Shown: positions 1 to 12,400 of the stretch, one piece after another
Position numbering within the stretch: position 1 is the first letter of the stretch
Layout: each line of letters begins with the position of its first letter
Source: Dillenia suffruticosa
Lineage: Eukaryota; Streptophyta; Magnoliopsida; Dilleniales; Dilleniaceae
Length of the DNA: 64,000 bases
Direction: 5' to 3'
Assembly (NCBI GenBank): GCA_033439265.1
Contig: JAVTVX010000001.1
Span: forward strand, 20,292,608 to 20,356,607
The notes under the pieces: generated by a model
What the model was told of the DNA's origin: nothing
The model's database searches: none
The model's input: only the letters and a program-made list of their open reading frames with translations
Position numbers and translations under genes: made by a program

Positions 1-704
1 GGTTTTGAAAAGCATAACCTTTTAAGAGGGGTATAATCGGTATTTTATGAGATCCCGTTAAATCATCGTTATTTATGACTTTTTCCGTCTACTTGCCACA
101 CTTTTTAAAACTATAGGAATATAAATTGATATTTTTTCACTATATAAGAGATACATGGATTTCGATCAAATCGCATGAGAAAAATATAATTTACCCTTTT
201 TTCACCGTAGTGGATTTTTTTTGGGTCACGATTGATTAGTATTCAAATTACCGATCTAATTCGGTTTGAATACTATAGATCTCATTTAGAAGTTGATTCT
301 ATTTGTGCTTTTTTTTAATTTAAATTTAAAATTTTGATTAAGAATTAAAGAAATTTAATATTTTATTATTAAATTCATAAAACATTGGTTGTATTATTCA
401 AAAATAATGAATAAAGTAATTAAATTACGCCCTCCCTCTCAAGTCCCAAACCCAGCCCAAGCCGAAGCCGAAGACGAAACCTAATGTGGCCCGCGCGTAG
501 CTAAAGAACAAGGCCGAGATTCGGTAGGTGGCTAGAAAGTAGCCATCCACGTTTCCACTTTCCAGAATTCCCCTTCAACCTCTCGCTCTTCTTCACTACC
601 CCTAAAGCATCTCTCTCTCCCGCTGTCTCAAATTTTGGGTTTTTGGAAACTATAAGAGCAGAAAAAATTTTGAACCCCGATCCTAAATTCCTTTGGCGAG
701 GGAA
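1..704. other. 5' flank of the NDUFAF4-like gene
   Basis: No gene is seen in this stretch. Bases 1-420 are AT-rich, with a faint SINE-like fragment near 225-300. Bases 425-700 are more GC-rich and hold the likely promoter and 5' leader: AGCCCA-type motifs near 445-460 and a TC-rich tract at 605-625. The coding start at 705 follows. Confidence 0.5.
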
Positions 705-3700
705 ATGGGCCAAGCATTTCGTCGAGCTTCTGGTAAGATTCCAAGTTCTGGTGTTGAATCGTCGTCTTCTTCTTCGTCGCGGTTGAAGAAGACTGTCATT
801 GATCGTCGAGAGATTCCAATTTCTACAGACAAGTTTGAGGTTTCGAAGACTGCCGACAATTTTAGTGCCGATTCAGGTACCGGAGATAAGCTTGTATTCT
901 CAATTGAATTTGTTTCACTAAATGATTGGTGTTGAAGAATTTTATAATCAAGTTACCTTTGTATGAACATTGCAAAATTGGGCTGTTGAATTCTGAAATT
1001 GGTGGTTTATATTTGAAATAATCATCTGCACAAAGAAAAATGATATGTTCCTCAAAACGCACATGGGTTTAAGGTTAAATTTTAGTTCTTGTTGATTGAG
1101 GATTATGTCTTAGAAAGTAGCACTGCAGCTATGACCATGTTGACTGTGGCTACTAGTCTTAAAAACATTAACATTTTTTGGCCCCAATGAGGACGCTCCA
1201 TTTGGGAATTGATTAGTCAATAAAATGGTCGCTTTTTTTTTCCTGTTAAGACAAGCAAATGTTGCCGATGTTTCTTTACTTTATGTTCGATTACTAGGTA
1301 TGCCAAGTGATGAAATGAGAAGTCTTAGTCTCAACTCTAGGAATATTTTTTTTTAATAACTGCCTAAAATTCCAACAAAAAAGATGATATAATTTTTCAT
1401 TGTCCCAGGTAGGCTCATTACTTCACACTTAAATTAGTTCGCGTGATACTTGAATGGATCTCTTAGTTTTTGAGAGGGTTTGCCCAAAAAGGGTATATAA
1501 GGTGTACCGAATTAATCTTAGGAGTAAATTAGATATAAGGATAACAACTACGGTTGCTTGGGTTGCTGTTTACATTATCATATAATTGAATTTCCAAGAT
1601 CACAATGGTTCTATTGAAAACAAATGGGAAGGTGTTGTTTTTCAGAGCCGCTATTCCATTGTAATTCTGTCTAATAAGCAAGATATTGTTTTACCTTGTG
1701 TATTGTCATTGTTGTTGGTTGTTTTTTCTTTATCTAAGTTATAGCAATGCAAATTGTTTATCACCTTGCCTCCAAACAAAATCCATCGGATCCTACGCAT
1801 TTTTTTATCTAGTGCACACATGAATATCTTTTGCAGCCCACCCTCAAGGAAAAAGCCGGAGGAAGTGGTTAATTATGATGAAAATGAAGCATCTTTATGT
1901 ATGTAGTTAGGCAAAGCAGTTGAGCTTGTAAACTTCACGTGGATCTAATATGTTTTTGTTTCCATTTTATGCTTGTCGGATATTGTCATCCTTTGCTGTT
2001 TTGTTAGTCAATATCACATCTTGGTTATTGGCCATGTATTTTAGGAGTCCATGGGTTGATTCTTGGTTTTGGAGTTTGGACTCCTTCATCCTTCCTTTTT
2101 CATCATTCTGTTAGGTCGGCATGAAAATCCAAGTGAATTTTTGTGACTCTTCATTGGGTGTTTAAGATGGGAAAGGGCATTAAATGTTTTATTATAAAAC
2201 CTTAATGAATGAATTGTGGTCTAACATTATATGTAAATGACATTTATTCTGGAGACCTTGAACATGAAGTGTCAATCGTATTGATTGTTCATTTTGTCTC
2301 TCTCTTTGGTGTTTAGATGATGTACAAAGAATCAATGCTGATAATATCCTTGAAGAAAGAGATCCCAGTTATGATGCCATGCTTAGTCAGATGGTTGGCA
2401 GAATCAGATCAAAGCCTGGAGGAAAACTTGAAATGGGTGAGGTGAGTCGTCCTGTCTATACAATAACTGTTGTGAACTTGAGATGATGTTGAGTAGGTCA
2501 ATGGTGTTTAATTTTGTGATGAGTCTTTGTGTCATAACTTCTCTGGATGTTTAGGACTTTAATGTGTAGTTATTCTGCAATAGTTACGGTAAAGGGATGC
2601 AATGCATGATATATTCAGTAGTATCTGTCTGGTAATGACGTGAAAAATTCTCTGAGTACTATGTTTACTTGTTCAGCAAGTGCATAAATAAGGAATCTGC
2701 ATCTGTGCATTGACATCAATCCTTTGAGTAATTTATGGTTGGTACTTGGAATTAATCTAAAGTTCAACAAGAACCATTCATCTTAAAGATTTTTTTTTGG
2801 GGGGGGGGGGGGGTTAGGAAGATTTTCTCTTTTCATAGATGGTGCTTGAGTTCTCAACAGATAGAGGTGCCATGTTGCATTAGTTGTTTACATTTTCGTC
2901 TTCCATGCCTTTACCCCTTTAGCAGCTATACAGATAGAGGTGCTCCGAATTGCTCCGTCTCCATTATTGCTTTATCTTTCAAATCATAATGATCCTTCAA
3001 TGATGTTCAATCTCTAGTTATGCTCCCTATCTTTGATAGTTAGCACTTCATGTGGTACATTATAACTTGTTAGCAATTGAGGCTTGTTTAAACTATTCCT
3101 TTAGGGTTCTTTCATGTCAGCGATATGCTCCTTGGCTGTGATCATACCAGGACTAATGCACCGGATCCCATTAGAACTCTGCAGTTGTGCTTGGGCAAGA
3201 GTGCTACTAGGATGGGTGACGTCCGACGTAGTGCTTGTGTAGCACCCCTCATTTAAAATCTAGCAAGGTTGCCCTGGTCGTGCTAGAAGCGACTAGTGAA
3301 GGGAGAGGTATCAGGTTCAATTCCTGTAAGTGGCACTTACATTTTAATATTATTAATCAGGTAGAAGATCAATGACCTACATCTTCCCTTTATCCAATAA
3401 TTCATCCCAAAGAAAAACAGGTCATGCGCCGCACTCATTTTGTGCATTAGGTTCTGCCATCAATGTTATAAGCAAATAATTATGTTTTAATTTTTGAACT
3501 GCACGAATTGTCTGATGGGTCATTATCTTGTTTAAAATGAATGGGAATTACTGCAAGATATTTAGGTGGCATGTGAAGCTAGGTATTCTGTTTAACCATC
3601 GGACTCATGTTGCTCAAATGGCTTGTTTACTCCTTTACTTTCAACGCTCATGGCAGAGACCATAACCTTTAAGATTCTTTTTCAGGCATCTGTGGTCCAG

Positions 3701-3970
3701 AAGTACAACAGGCCAATGCCTAAATTGCGTAATACAAAGGTAGACTTTGGCAGATACGAGGAGAGGCCTGTGCCCGCAGGAACCTTAAACGTGGCACAGC
3801 TGCGCCATATCATGCTCCTGCATCAAGGTAAGGCAGATGATCATCAGGGGCCGATGGATGTTCAACAGATTGCAGAGAAATTTCAAATTGATGTCTCGCA
3901 AGTTCAGAAAATCTTGCAGTTCATATCACTGCCTCCTGAAGACACCAATAAGCAACAAAACAAGCACTAA
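705..3970 (+). CDS. NDUFAF4-like mitochondrial complex I assembly factor
   Basis: Three exons: 705-876, 2317-2441 and 3686-3970, joined at GT/AG sites in phases 1 and 0, giving 193 residues. The C-terminal part (PVPAGTLNVAQLRHIMLLH, then a helix-rich segment ending ISLPPEDTNK) matches the pattern of the NDUFAF4/HRPAP20 family (UPF0240), whose human member helps assemble mitochondrial complex I. The N-terminus MGQAFRRASG has Gly at position 2 and basic residues at 6-7, which would suit N-myristoylation (inference). A serine-rich linker follows, then a conserved block NILEERDPSYDAML. The start at ATG 705 is chosen because it gives the MGQ N-terminus typical of plant homologues; the four codons upstream in the same frame hold only a TTG. 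Intron 2 carries a 5S rRNA-derived segment. Family assignment is from memory of the motif pattern. Confidence 0.82.
2790..2813 (+). repeat. T-run followed by G-run
   Basis: A run of 9 T is followed by about 15 G in intron 2 of the NDUFAF4-like gene. Long G homopolymers are rare and error-prone in sequencing, so the exact length is uncertain. Confidence 0.85.
3134..3248 (+). mobile_element. 5S rRNA-derived segment, Cassandra-type LTR fossil candidate
   Basis: About 115 bases follow a plant 5S rRNA gene from its start (near GATCATACCAG) through the internal control region (CACCGGATCCCAT), the region near CTTGGGC and the ACTAGGATGGGTGAC block, to the CACCCC end. The AATGCACC and GCAGTT variants are the ones I associate with Cassandra, a family of miniature LTR retrotransposons whose repeats carry a 5S domain. 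I do not see a second repeat or clear TG/CA ends, so this would be a partial or solo LTR fossil of moderate age. Alternatives are a dispersed 5S pseudogene or the 5S head of a composite SINE. It lies in intron 2 of the NDUFAF4-like gene, in the gene's orientation. Confidence 0.72.
3258..3343 (+). mobile_element. tRNA-like (SINE-type) segment beside the 5S-derived piece
   Basis: Some ten bases after the 5S-like segment comes a stretch with a good pol III B box (GGTTCAATTCC at 3314-3324) about 50 bases after a weak A-box-like region near CAAGGTTGCCC. It ends in AGTGGCACTTAC followed by AT-rich sequence. This resembles the head of a tRNA-derived SINE. It could be a separate insertion or part of a 5S-tRNA composite. 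Confidence 0.45.
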
Positions 3971-5356
3971 GATTGTTGGCTTTTTGACCATGTATGCGTG
4001 GCAATTTCTTCAGGAAGAGAGATGGCTAATTGTTATTACAGGACATCGCAAAATCAGACAGTTTTGACAATTTGATACACACAAAGCACTGGTGCCCTTG
4101 CCCTTGCCCTTGCCCTTGAGAGAACTATTAGATCTGTGACTACAACTCAGAAAATGTTTGTTAGCTCACTTTGGGGGGCTATGTTCTAGGTCCTGAACTT
4201 GGAAGACCTTTGGGAAAAAATGATCAATAAAATGAAAACTGATTGCCTGTGTGTAAGCTGAAACCCTGTTCAAAGTGGTTCTATTTGTACGGCAACACAT
4301 CACTTGTCAGGGCCCCAATGATATGGGGCGTTTCAGGTATTTTGGCATGAGAAATTGGATGTCAGGGACTTTTTATCAGAAATTGGATTGTGATCGTTGC
4401 CCAATATGGATGTCAACTATTGCAAGATTGATGGATGAGCCGTTTGGTATTGCTCCATTTAGAAGAAAAAGATTATGTATATTCAAATCTTACTAGGTTA
4501 GTAGGAATTGCACACCTCTACACCATCTGAAAGTCGCTAGTTAGCAAGCGTATGAATAAATAAAAAGTTGAAACACATTGGTCAACTCTGGCCTCTGAGC
4601 TCTTACATCCTCTTTTATATCTATTTCTTGTGTTTAATTCCACTTGGATTATAAATTAAACTATTCACTCGGAGTGAGACTGTCTAGACACATGGGTTCC
4701 TTGATGCCATTTTCACCACATTAGGAAAGATCTGGGGATCCACCGAAGCAATTACCTCTTACCTCTAGACAGGACTTATTGAAAGATCTATTAATGATTG
4801 GGCTGTGCCCGATCTAGGCCACCCAATTTTTTTTTTTTTTTTATTATACAAGAATTTGAGTCTTGATCATCAGATTGGGAGAAGAAATTTATACCACTAG
4901 ACTATCCCTTCAAGGACAGACCACCCAATATTTTTTTTTAGACGATATCAGAAATTATACTCCAATTAATCCGATTCGAGCATCTAAAAAATGAAAACGA
5001 TTTTTTCAGTGTAATTTTTTTCATTCTTAATTTTTTAATACGAAATTGAGTAAAAAACCTAATATCTCGTTCTTCGGATTGTCTGTTGTTATAAACCATC
5101 CACCTCTAGCAAAAATATAATTACTCTGTTACCATTCACAATCCCGCTTACAATTGGGACATTGGCCAAATCTGGCCTCTAAGCTTTTACATCCCCGTTA
5201 TATCTATTTCTTAAATACTAAAATCTGTTTGAAATTAACTAAAATCTAATCAAACAAAAGAGAACCCCCGTTTTTATTAAATACTACGACGGGCCTTTGA
5301 GGATTACAAGGGAAAAAGAATGAGACTATAGCCTGATGGAAAAACTCTCACAATCT
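3971..5356. other. Convergent intergenic region
   Basis: This is the space between the 3' ends of the NDUFAF4-like gene (+) and the thiamine diphosphate carrier gene (-). It holds four tandem copies of a TGCCCT-type hexamer at 4092-4117, a SINE-like element at 4838-4925 and AT-rich sequence. No coding region is convincing here. Confidence 0.6.
4838..4925 (-). mobile_element. Short tRNA-derived SINE with poly-A tail
   Basis: Read on the minus strand it begins near GGATAGTCTAGTGGTAT (A-box-like), continues to a B-box-like AGACTCAAATTC and ends in a run of about 17 A. It is related in layout to the copies at 15779-15872 and 59318-59409. Confidence 0.6.
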
Positions 5357-8300
5357 TCATGTCATGATGGACTCTAACAAATCCGATGTATATTCATAGG
5401 CTACAAATGTGACCGCACCAGCCGGGGCGGCTTTGACAATTGATGGAACAATGCCCTTGTACAGGCCAGCCCAACTCTCTCTCTGCAAAATCATGCGCAA
5501 GGCATCAAACATGTTTCTGTATGTGTGATGCTCAACGCGAGCACCATATTTGGGATGCCGCTGTAGTCCTTCTATCTGCAAGGAAAAAAAAATTATTAAT
5601 AATAATCCACGAGTGAAAAATGAAGCACAGAGTTTTTATATGAAACATGCAATGAACTCAATTGGTCTGAATAATGACTATGAATCCAAGCAAAACTTAT
5701 GACCCATTTCATTCTTGAGACATTAAGTGCCAAACTATTATTAACTTCCACACTGCAGAGTCAATAAATAGTCTTATAAGGAATGTTCCTACTCATAATT
5801 TTACTCATGATTCTTCCCAAGCTACATAAGTTTATCGCCGTGAAAGAGGTAAAAGCATTTCCGACTCCCAACCCCAATTTCAATAAGAACTAATCAGAGC
5901 TCTCCTAGTAGTAGTGAAAGAAAGAGAAAAAATGCAAGCTGGTCAATCAAATCTAGAGAATCAAAGCATGAAATACTAGGAGTGAACACCCCCCCCCCCA
6001 CACACACAAAAAAAAAAAGAAAACAAAAACAAAAACAAATAGTTACTATCCTACCACTGTTTTCGCAGATCTTTCAACCAAACTCACAAAAGTTGGTGTT
6101 TTTAAACATGGCCTTACAGGAAGTCTGATGGAAGAAGCAACATTACATCAAGCAATCCAAAATATCAACTACGAGATCCTCACCAACATCTAAATGAAGA
6201 GGAATCCATTTCTCAAGCTCAACTTGAGACTAAAACTTTCTTTCTTCTAATGATAAGCAAAAAGCAGAGAACTTCATTGAAAAATAGAAGCTATTGAGTG
6301 TCAAAGAATAGAGCCTAAAATAATTAAATTGGCGTCAAAGCTCACTGTACAAGTATCTTTCACCTTCCCTCCCTCTCCTAACTAAGTCAATCACCATTGA
6401 CACTCATCTTCCTCCTCAAAGTCAACCTCAAAATTCAACACACTATAGTTGTCAACCACCTACTTGAGCCATCTCGAACTAAATAGACCCCATCACCAAT
6501 CTCATCCCCATTTATGGGAAGGAAACCTATCACCAAAGGGCTTGCAGTTACTTCAGTCACCTACCAACTGAGACCCTCAACCATCAATCCTTACAAAGAA
6601 TACAAATTTTTTCACTTTCAATCAACACCAAAGGCCTCATGGTCATCATCAACCTTCAATAAAGCTTCCTTGACCTCTGTGGGTTCATCATTGATATCAT
6701 GGTTGTTGAGGACTCACACCTTGAACCATTAGTGGAATTGCGCTCTAGTTGCCATAAGAGAAGCTCAATTGAAGTCTCAACCCAAGCTGCTCTCACTGCA
6801 ACTGTGACTTTAACATCCCGGCCATTTTTTCATTCCTCGCATCATGCCAGCATGAAGCCACAGACAAATCTCAATTGTTCATACCCAAGAAACAATATTT
6901 TGGCCACCATCAACACTAGCCACAGTCACCACCCCATGTTTAACCAATGTCAGAAAACATCACTCTCCTGTTGAAGCTTCGACAGGACCCCATGCAGCAG
7001 ACAACCTCCTCCATACATGATGATCCATTTGCTTAGCCTTTCTTCAACCTTACTCATATTGCTTAGTATGTTTCAAACACACTTGACTCCCTTGTAACTC
7101 AGAACAACCAGTCTAGACCTGACCTATCTTGCTTGATTATGGCCCTGTCTTGTGCTTAATTTCTACCTGATCTAAGCAATTTGCTTGTTTCCCGTGCATT
7201 TTGAGGGCTAATCTCTAAGTTTTGGGCCTCATTAATCAACACCAAAATCCAAGCATATTAAGTACTCCAAACCGAGATCATGGCATGGTTCAACTATATT
7301 TTGGTGATTTTCGTTATTTTCAGCCCAGGCATGCTTCATGTTGCTCTCACTTGGTAGAATTCCCCCACATTGGATCTAAATCAAGCACATTGGAAGAATA
7401 AAGTTTCCTAATTCAGTATTATGCTTGATCTAGAAACTTGGACTTCATTTTATTTGTTCATTAAGTCAAATAGTATCATGTTTGGTCCATTAGAGTTTGA
7501 GATCAATATTCATTGCATATTATAATCTACTTTAAACATTAGGTGGGCCCATATACTCATTAGAATTACAATTCCTGTAATTGCATTCAACCTAATAATT
7601 CCATATATTTCTCATTAGAATCCACCCCAGCCCCACCTTATCTTATGTTTCATTATAATATCATATAGGTTCTAGCAAATTGATTGATAATTACACTCTA
7701 CAGAATAGATGCATAGAAACCCGAGGTTAGACAGGCCAAGAACCAGAAAACATTTGGTAGGAAAATTTTCAATTTGATGCATGTAAGAGTGTGCAATAAG
7801 TTTCTACCATCATCATCATCATAATAAAAGCTTTCCTTGCTACTCATAGCTGAAACTCTACCTGGAACCGTTTCTTAACCACATCAAGAGGATGACAGAC
7901 AGCTTTAGCACATGTGCCTGCAGCTAACCCACAAAGGAAAAGCTGGAAACTAGAGGGGCTATCATCAACTGCAGTTGTTCCCACATTAGTAGATCTGTGG
8001 CGATTCCAGGCCTGTTGAAATCAAACTAAAACCCATCATAGTCTTATTGTAAATTTGGCATTTAGCAAAATAAACATTAGCAACACCACCACAGGAGTTT
8101 TTCGAATGTGGCAGAGGATTCAGCGAAAAGAGACTAATAAAAATGCAAATGGAGTTACAATTCAAGTTAAACCAATGTGGGTAATATTCCCACATGTTTA
8201 TACCTTGTCTTTTCCCGGAATGAGATAAATAAGTGAAAACAAGGTGCTGTTACTTTTGCCCAGGTTTTGAGAGTGTATATAGATTATTTTTATTTTTCCT

Positions 8301-9424
8301 GTTCACTCTTGAGGAAGAAAAATTTAACCTCCCTTTCTAACAAAATTTTTCAATCATCTGTATTACATATATACCCAAACAGCTTTATTGCCACCTCAAC
8401 TGCCAGCAAATGACTAACCCCTACAGCTATTGGTTCAGCTTTTATCACCACTTACAATGTAAACAAGCTTGGAGATGGTTGGATTTGCATTCAATGCACC
8501 TAACTATCAAACCTACTCAATTCTGCAGGCTCAGGAATAGCATGTCTACACCAAATAAATTCTACCCCGTGATGCACCAATGAAACTCATTAGTACAATT
8601 GTAGAAAAGGAAACTAGATATATTACCATTATCCATCGCTTAAAGGTATCATAGGTGCCAAACTGCATGCCGGCATAAGGGATAATCTCAACCAGAGTTG
8701 GTGACAACCCAGCATACAAACCACTGAAGCCACGGGTCCTCATTATATCTAAAAATGCAGCCCTCAAGGTTGGATACACCTGAAGAAAATTACATCACCT
8801 CAAATGGCAATTAGTGCATCATTGATAACATGCATAAATGGATGTAATACACATTTTCTACTTGAGATTTTTAAAAGGACAAAACATAGCAGCGCTCAAA
8901 TTAGAAGATAATATATTTTCTGTTTCAAGGATTATGAATTCAAAGCTCAGTATGTCCTACTTCTGCCATTCCAGCAACCAAAGCAGTATATAGACCGAGA
9001 GCAACAGAGTAGATAACTCTGTAAATATCTAGTTTGCTAACATAGTGTTTGTACCACTAAGAGATTGAGCTTCTTGCAAACTGCAATTTCAAAAGCCACA
9101 ACATTTTAAAATTCAACAATAGTGTGAACAATGTTTCTGAGAGGTCAAATCACAACTTGCATTTCAATAAGCAACTTAACTTTCCAAGAGTTAACGAACC
9201 AGAAAGACTGATGCTTAAAACTCTAGTGGCTCAATCCATTTTTTCTTCCATCACTGTTCTCTTCAAGCTAGATTTCCAACCCTTTCTTGACTCTTAAAAG
9301 TGGCAATGACAACAAGAGTATAATATGGTTCCCTTATGATTTAAATTGCGACTTTACGGAATGAAGCCCATGGACCATTTTAATTATTTTAGTTTTAATT
9401 TTGAGGGTGATCACTCCATCCAGC

Positions 9425-9463
<39 letters not shown>

Positions 9464-12400
9464 TTCAAAATAGTCTTGATACCCATTCTAACGGATCTCA
9501 ATATACAAGATTAAAATAACAGAGTAGCACTCAACGCATCTTGTAGACTCTAATAATAACAACAACTATCAGACATTTTATTTTCCACGAATCAAATAAC
9601 AAAGTAGGACTTGGCACATGTGACCCTTAAAGATACCAAGCTCTCAGACATTTTATTTTCCAACTTAATTGGTTTTGCTAAATCATCTATCGAACACCTT
9701 CCCGATCTCATCTTTTAGTTCTACTTAAGAGATAGTAGAAGCAGCCTAGGAAGCAAAACATCTGACTGCTAACCCGGTTAAGATCGCCGCTGCCATCAGC
9801 GCTCAACCAAGAGAGCTGCCAGGTGCTTTTTCTGCTTTCCCGGAGATGGAATGGTTGGGTAGTAGCAATGGTGGATGACATTACCCAAGGGTGGGTGAGG
9901 AGGAGTTTCAGCTTCAAAATGATTGGTTTGATTCCTGCTGAGGCATTGATCAGTTTGATTTGTTGTGTTCAAATTGTATAAGGGCCAAGATTCCGTCTTC
10001 ACTTGAATTAGAATATCAACGCTAAGTTGGAATAACAGTTGGGTAGAACACATTCTTGTTGCAATTCAAATGACCATGTTGGATCAATAAATTGCTATTG
10101 CTTCGAATCAATAAAATGCAACTCAAATGAACACATGCTAGTCTATTTTGCAACAAGATTAAAATAAGGACAGTACATGCAATAATATACTTCTTAACTT
10201 TGTTAAAAATAAATAAATAAATAGAATTTAAAAAATATTTACATATTTTATTTTAAATGTACTTTAATAAGAATGCCATGCTGTGTCCTTACCTATTAGT
10301 TTTAACCATGCTTTGTTGCTATGTCCATGCCATCTCATTTCTAGCATATCATGTTACATACATGTTTTGTCAGCACATAGCTTTAGCGAGAGGAGCTATT
10401 ACGCAAAGCATGGCAAGAATAGAACAAAAGCACAACAATTTCCAAGGGAGAACATCCTAAACAAGACTGTAGAATTAATTGCATGTCTACCATGAAGAAA
10501 GAAAATTTTGATCCTGAGTGCCCTTATTGCCGATGCATTATACAATATAGAGATACACATATAGTTGCATAAGTCACCAAAATTTACAAGGATATCTATA
10601 TGAATGCATGTATATGAATCAAATATTTATTGAGTTTTAGTACATTTTACCACTATTATAAGATTAGCAGGTACATTTAAGAAAAGATCATTCCATAACA
10701 TTGATGTACCTTAGGCTCTCCTTGCGAAGCTAATATAGTTCGTAGAAGATCAAATGGATATGATCCAACAGTGGCAGCACATCCTGCTAATGCACCACTG
10801 ATGTATGACAAGTAAGGACTCAAGTTGATGTGATCCGCTGCATGAAAGCAAACGAGCAATCAGCTTTCCTTTTAGAGCGAGAGGGAGCAAGTAACCAAGT
10901 CTAATATATTATCTGAGTTGTTCATAGGACCTGTGAGGATTGAACCATAAAAAGAGAAGGAAAAGAAAGTCAAGAAAATTGAGCTTAGCATTTGGTTATA
11001 TAGCCAGATGCTGAATCCTCATTTCAGGCAGTTCCAACTACATGGATCCACCAGATGACACAATGGAAAAACATCATGATTCTGTACCAACTAAATCTCA
11101 ACCCACATTCTCCTAAGAGATAACCCTCATGTCAGGCAGTCCTTTGATTAATTAGCCAAATGTTAAAGCTTACACTTTTAACACCAGTATATACCATGTC
11201 ATTTCAAATCTACATTTCTAGAAACACTTCAAAAATCAGGCAAAACAAAATCATGTTCTTACACATTATGTATAACTACCTGTCTTAGAAGAACCAGCAG
11301 CGAGTGTTTTCAATTTGTGCAACACTGTGAATTGTATAGCAGTGTATGGCATAACCATAAGCAATGCAGGAACATTACCACGCCAAAAACCCTGTCATGA
11401 ACAAAAGTAAATGGATAGGCTTAGTGAAGAGAATCTAGCATGATACGATTCCAGACCCAGAAAAATTTAACTGAACAAATCTGAGAATTTTTTGTTCACG
11501 AGATAGTTTGCAACAAAATTTACACCTTTGACACTAGGAAACTTCTTCTGCAATGAGAACTCCAATAAAGCATATAGAAGAACAGCCTCTAAAGGACTCT
11601 GAGTGCAAGAGAAATTAGCATAAAGAATGCAAACTTATCCAACTTTTTACAGGACTGCACAAAGATGGAGGAACAAGTCCTCTGAGGAACTGGTTATGTA
11701 CTTATTCACAAACACGTGACAAATGAAATTTCCCTAGAACATGAAGTCCTGGAAAAAATCTTAATTTGCATCATACTGAACGTCAAGATCAAGGTCTTTT
11801 TCAGTGTCTAGATGAATTTTTACAGTAACAAGTTTTCAAATCTTACGGGTAACTCTATTTTCAGCAAGGAGTTTAAACTAAAAGTTCAAACTAGACAATT
11901 GATATGAATGAGGACATTCAAGAGCATAGAGTTTGAAAGCCCAACCAAAATACAGTTCTCAGGCTCTTTTCTCCATAAAAAAGAAGAAAAGAAGAAAAAA
12001 AAGTCCATTGCAAAAATTAACTGCAAAACTGAACACCAAGATATGCAAAAAATAAACCTTAAAAGGATTGGCACTAAAACGAAAATTAAATGCATTGACC
12101 AATGAGCAAGGGGGAAAAAATACCGAGTGTTAATGGCCAGGAATAAGTTTAAGTAGGAAAAGATAACCTGGAATCCTTCTTCTCTGAAGATGTTCTTCGT
12201 TGCTTGTAACATCCCAGTATACTTTGATTTTCCGTACAAGTTTCTGCCATCCAAAACCCACAAGGAAGTGGGCTCCAGTTGAACCTATAATTCATCATAA
12301 ACAAATTTGTTGATTCAAAGATGTACATATCCCCCCCCCCCCCAAAAAAAAGCATCCATAAGCATCAAAGTATGCCATCTTCTAAGTCTTGGCATCAATT

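Noticed and set aside
6514-6974. Open plus-strand frames in intron 6 of the carrier gene
   Set aside because: They lie antisense in an intron, have no recognisable domain, and their composition follows the local sequence.
9690-9830. A GC-richer stretch in intron 4 of the carrier that first looked like a small RNA
   Set aside because: No matching C/D or H/ACA boxes at the right spacing, no tRNA fold and no known miRNA sequence.
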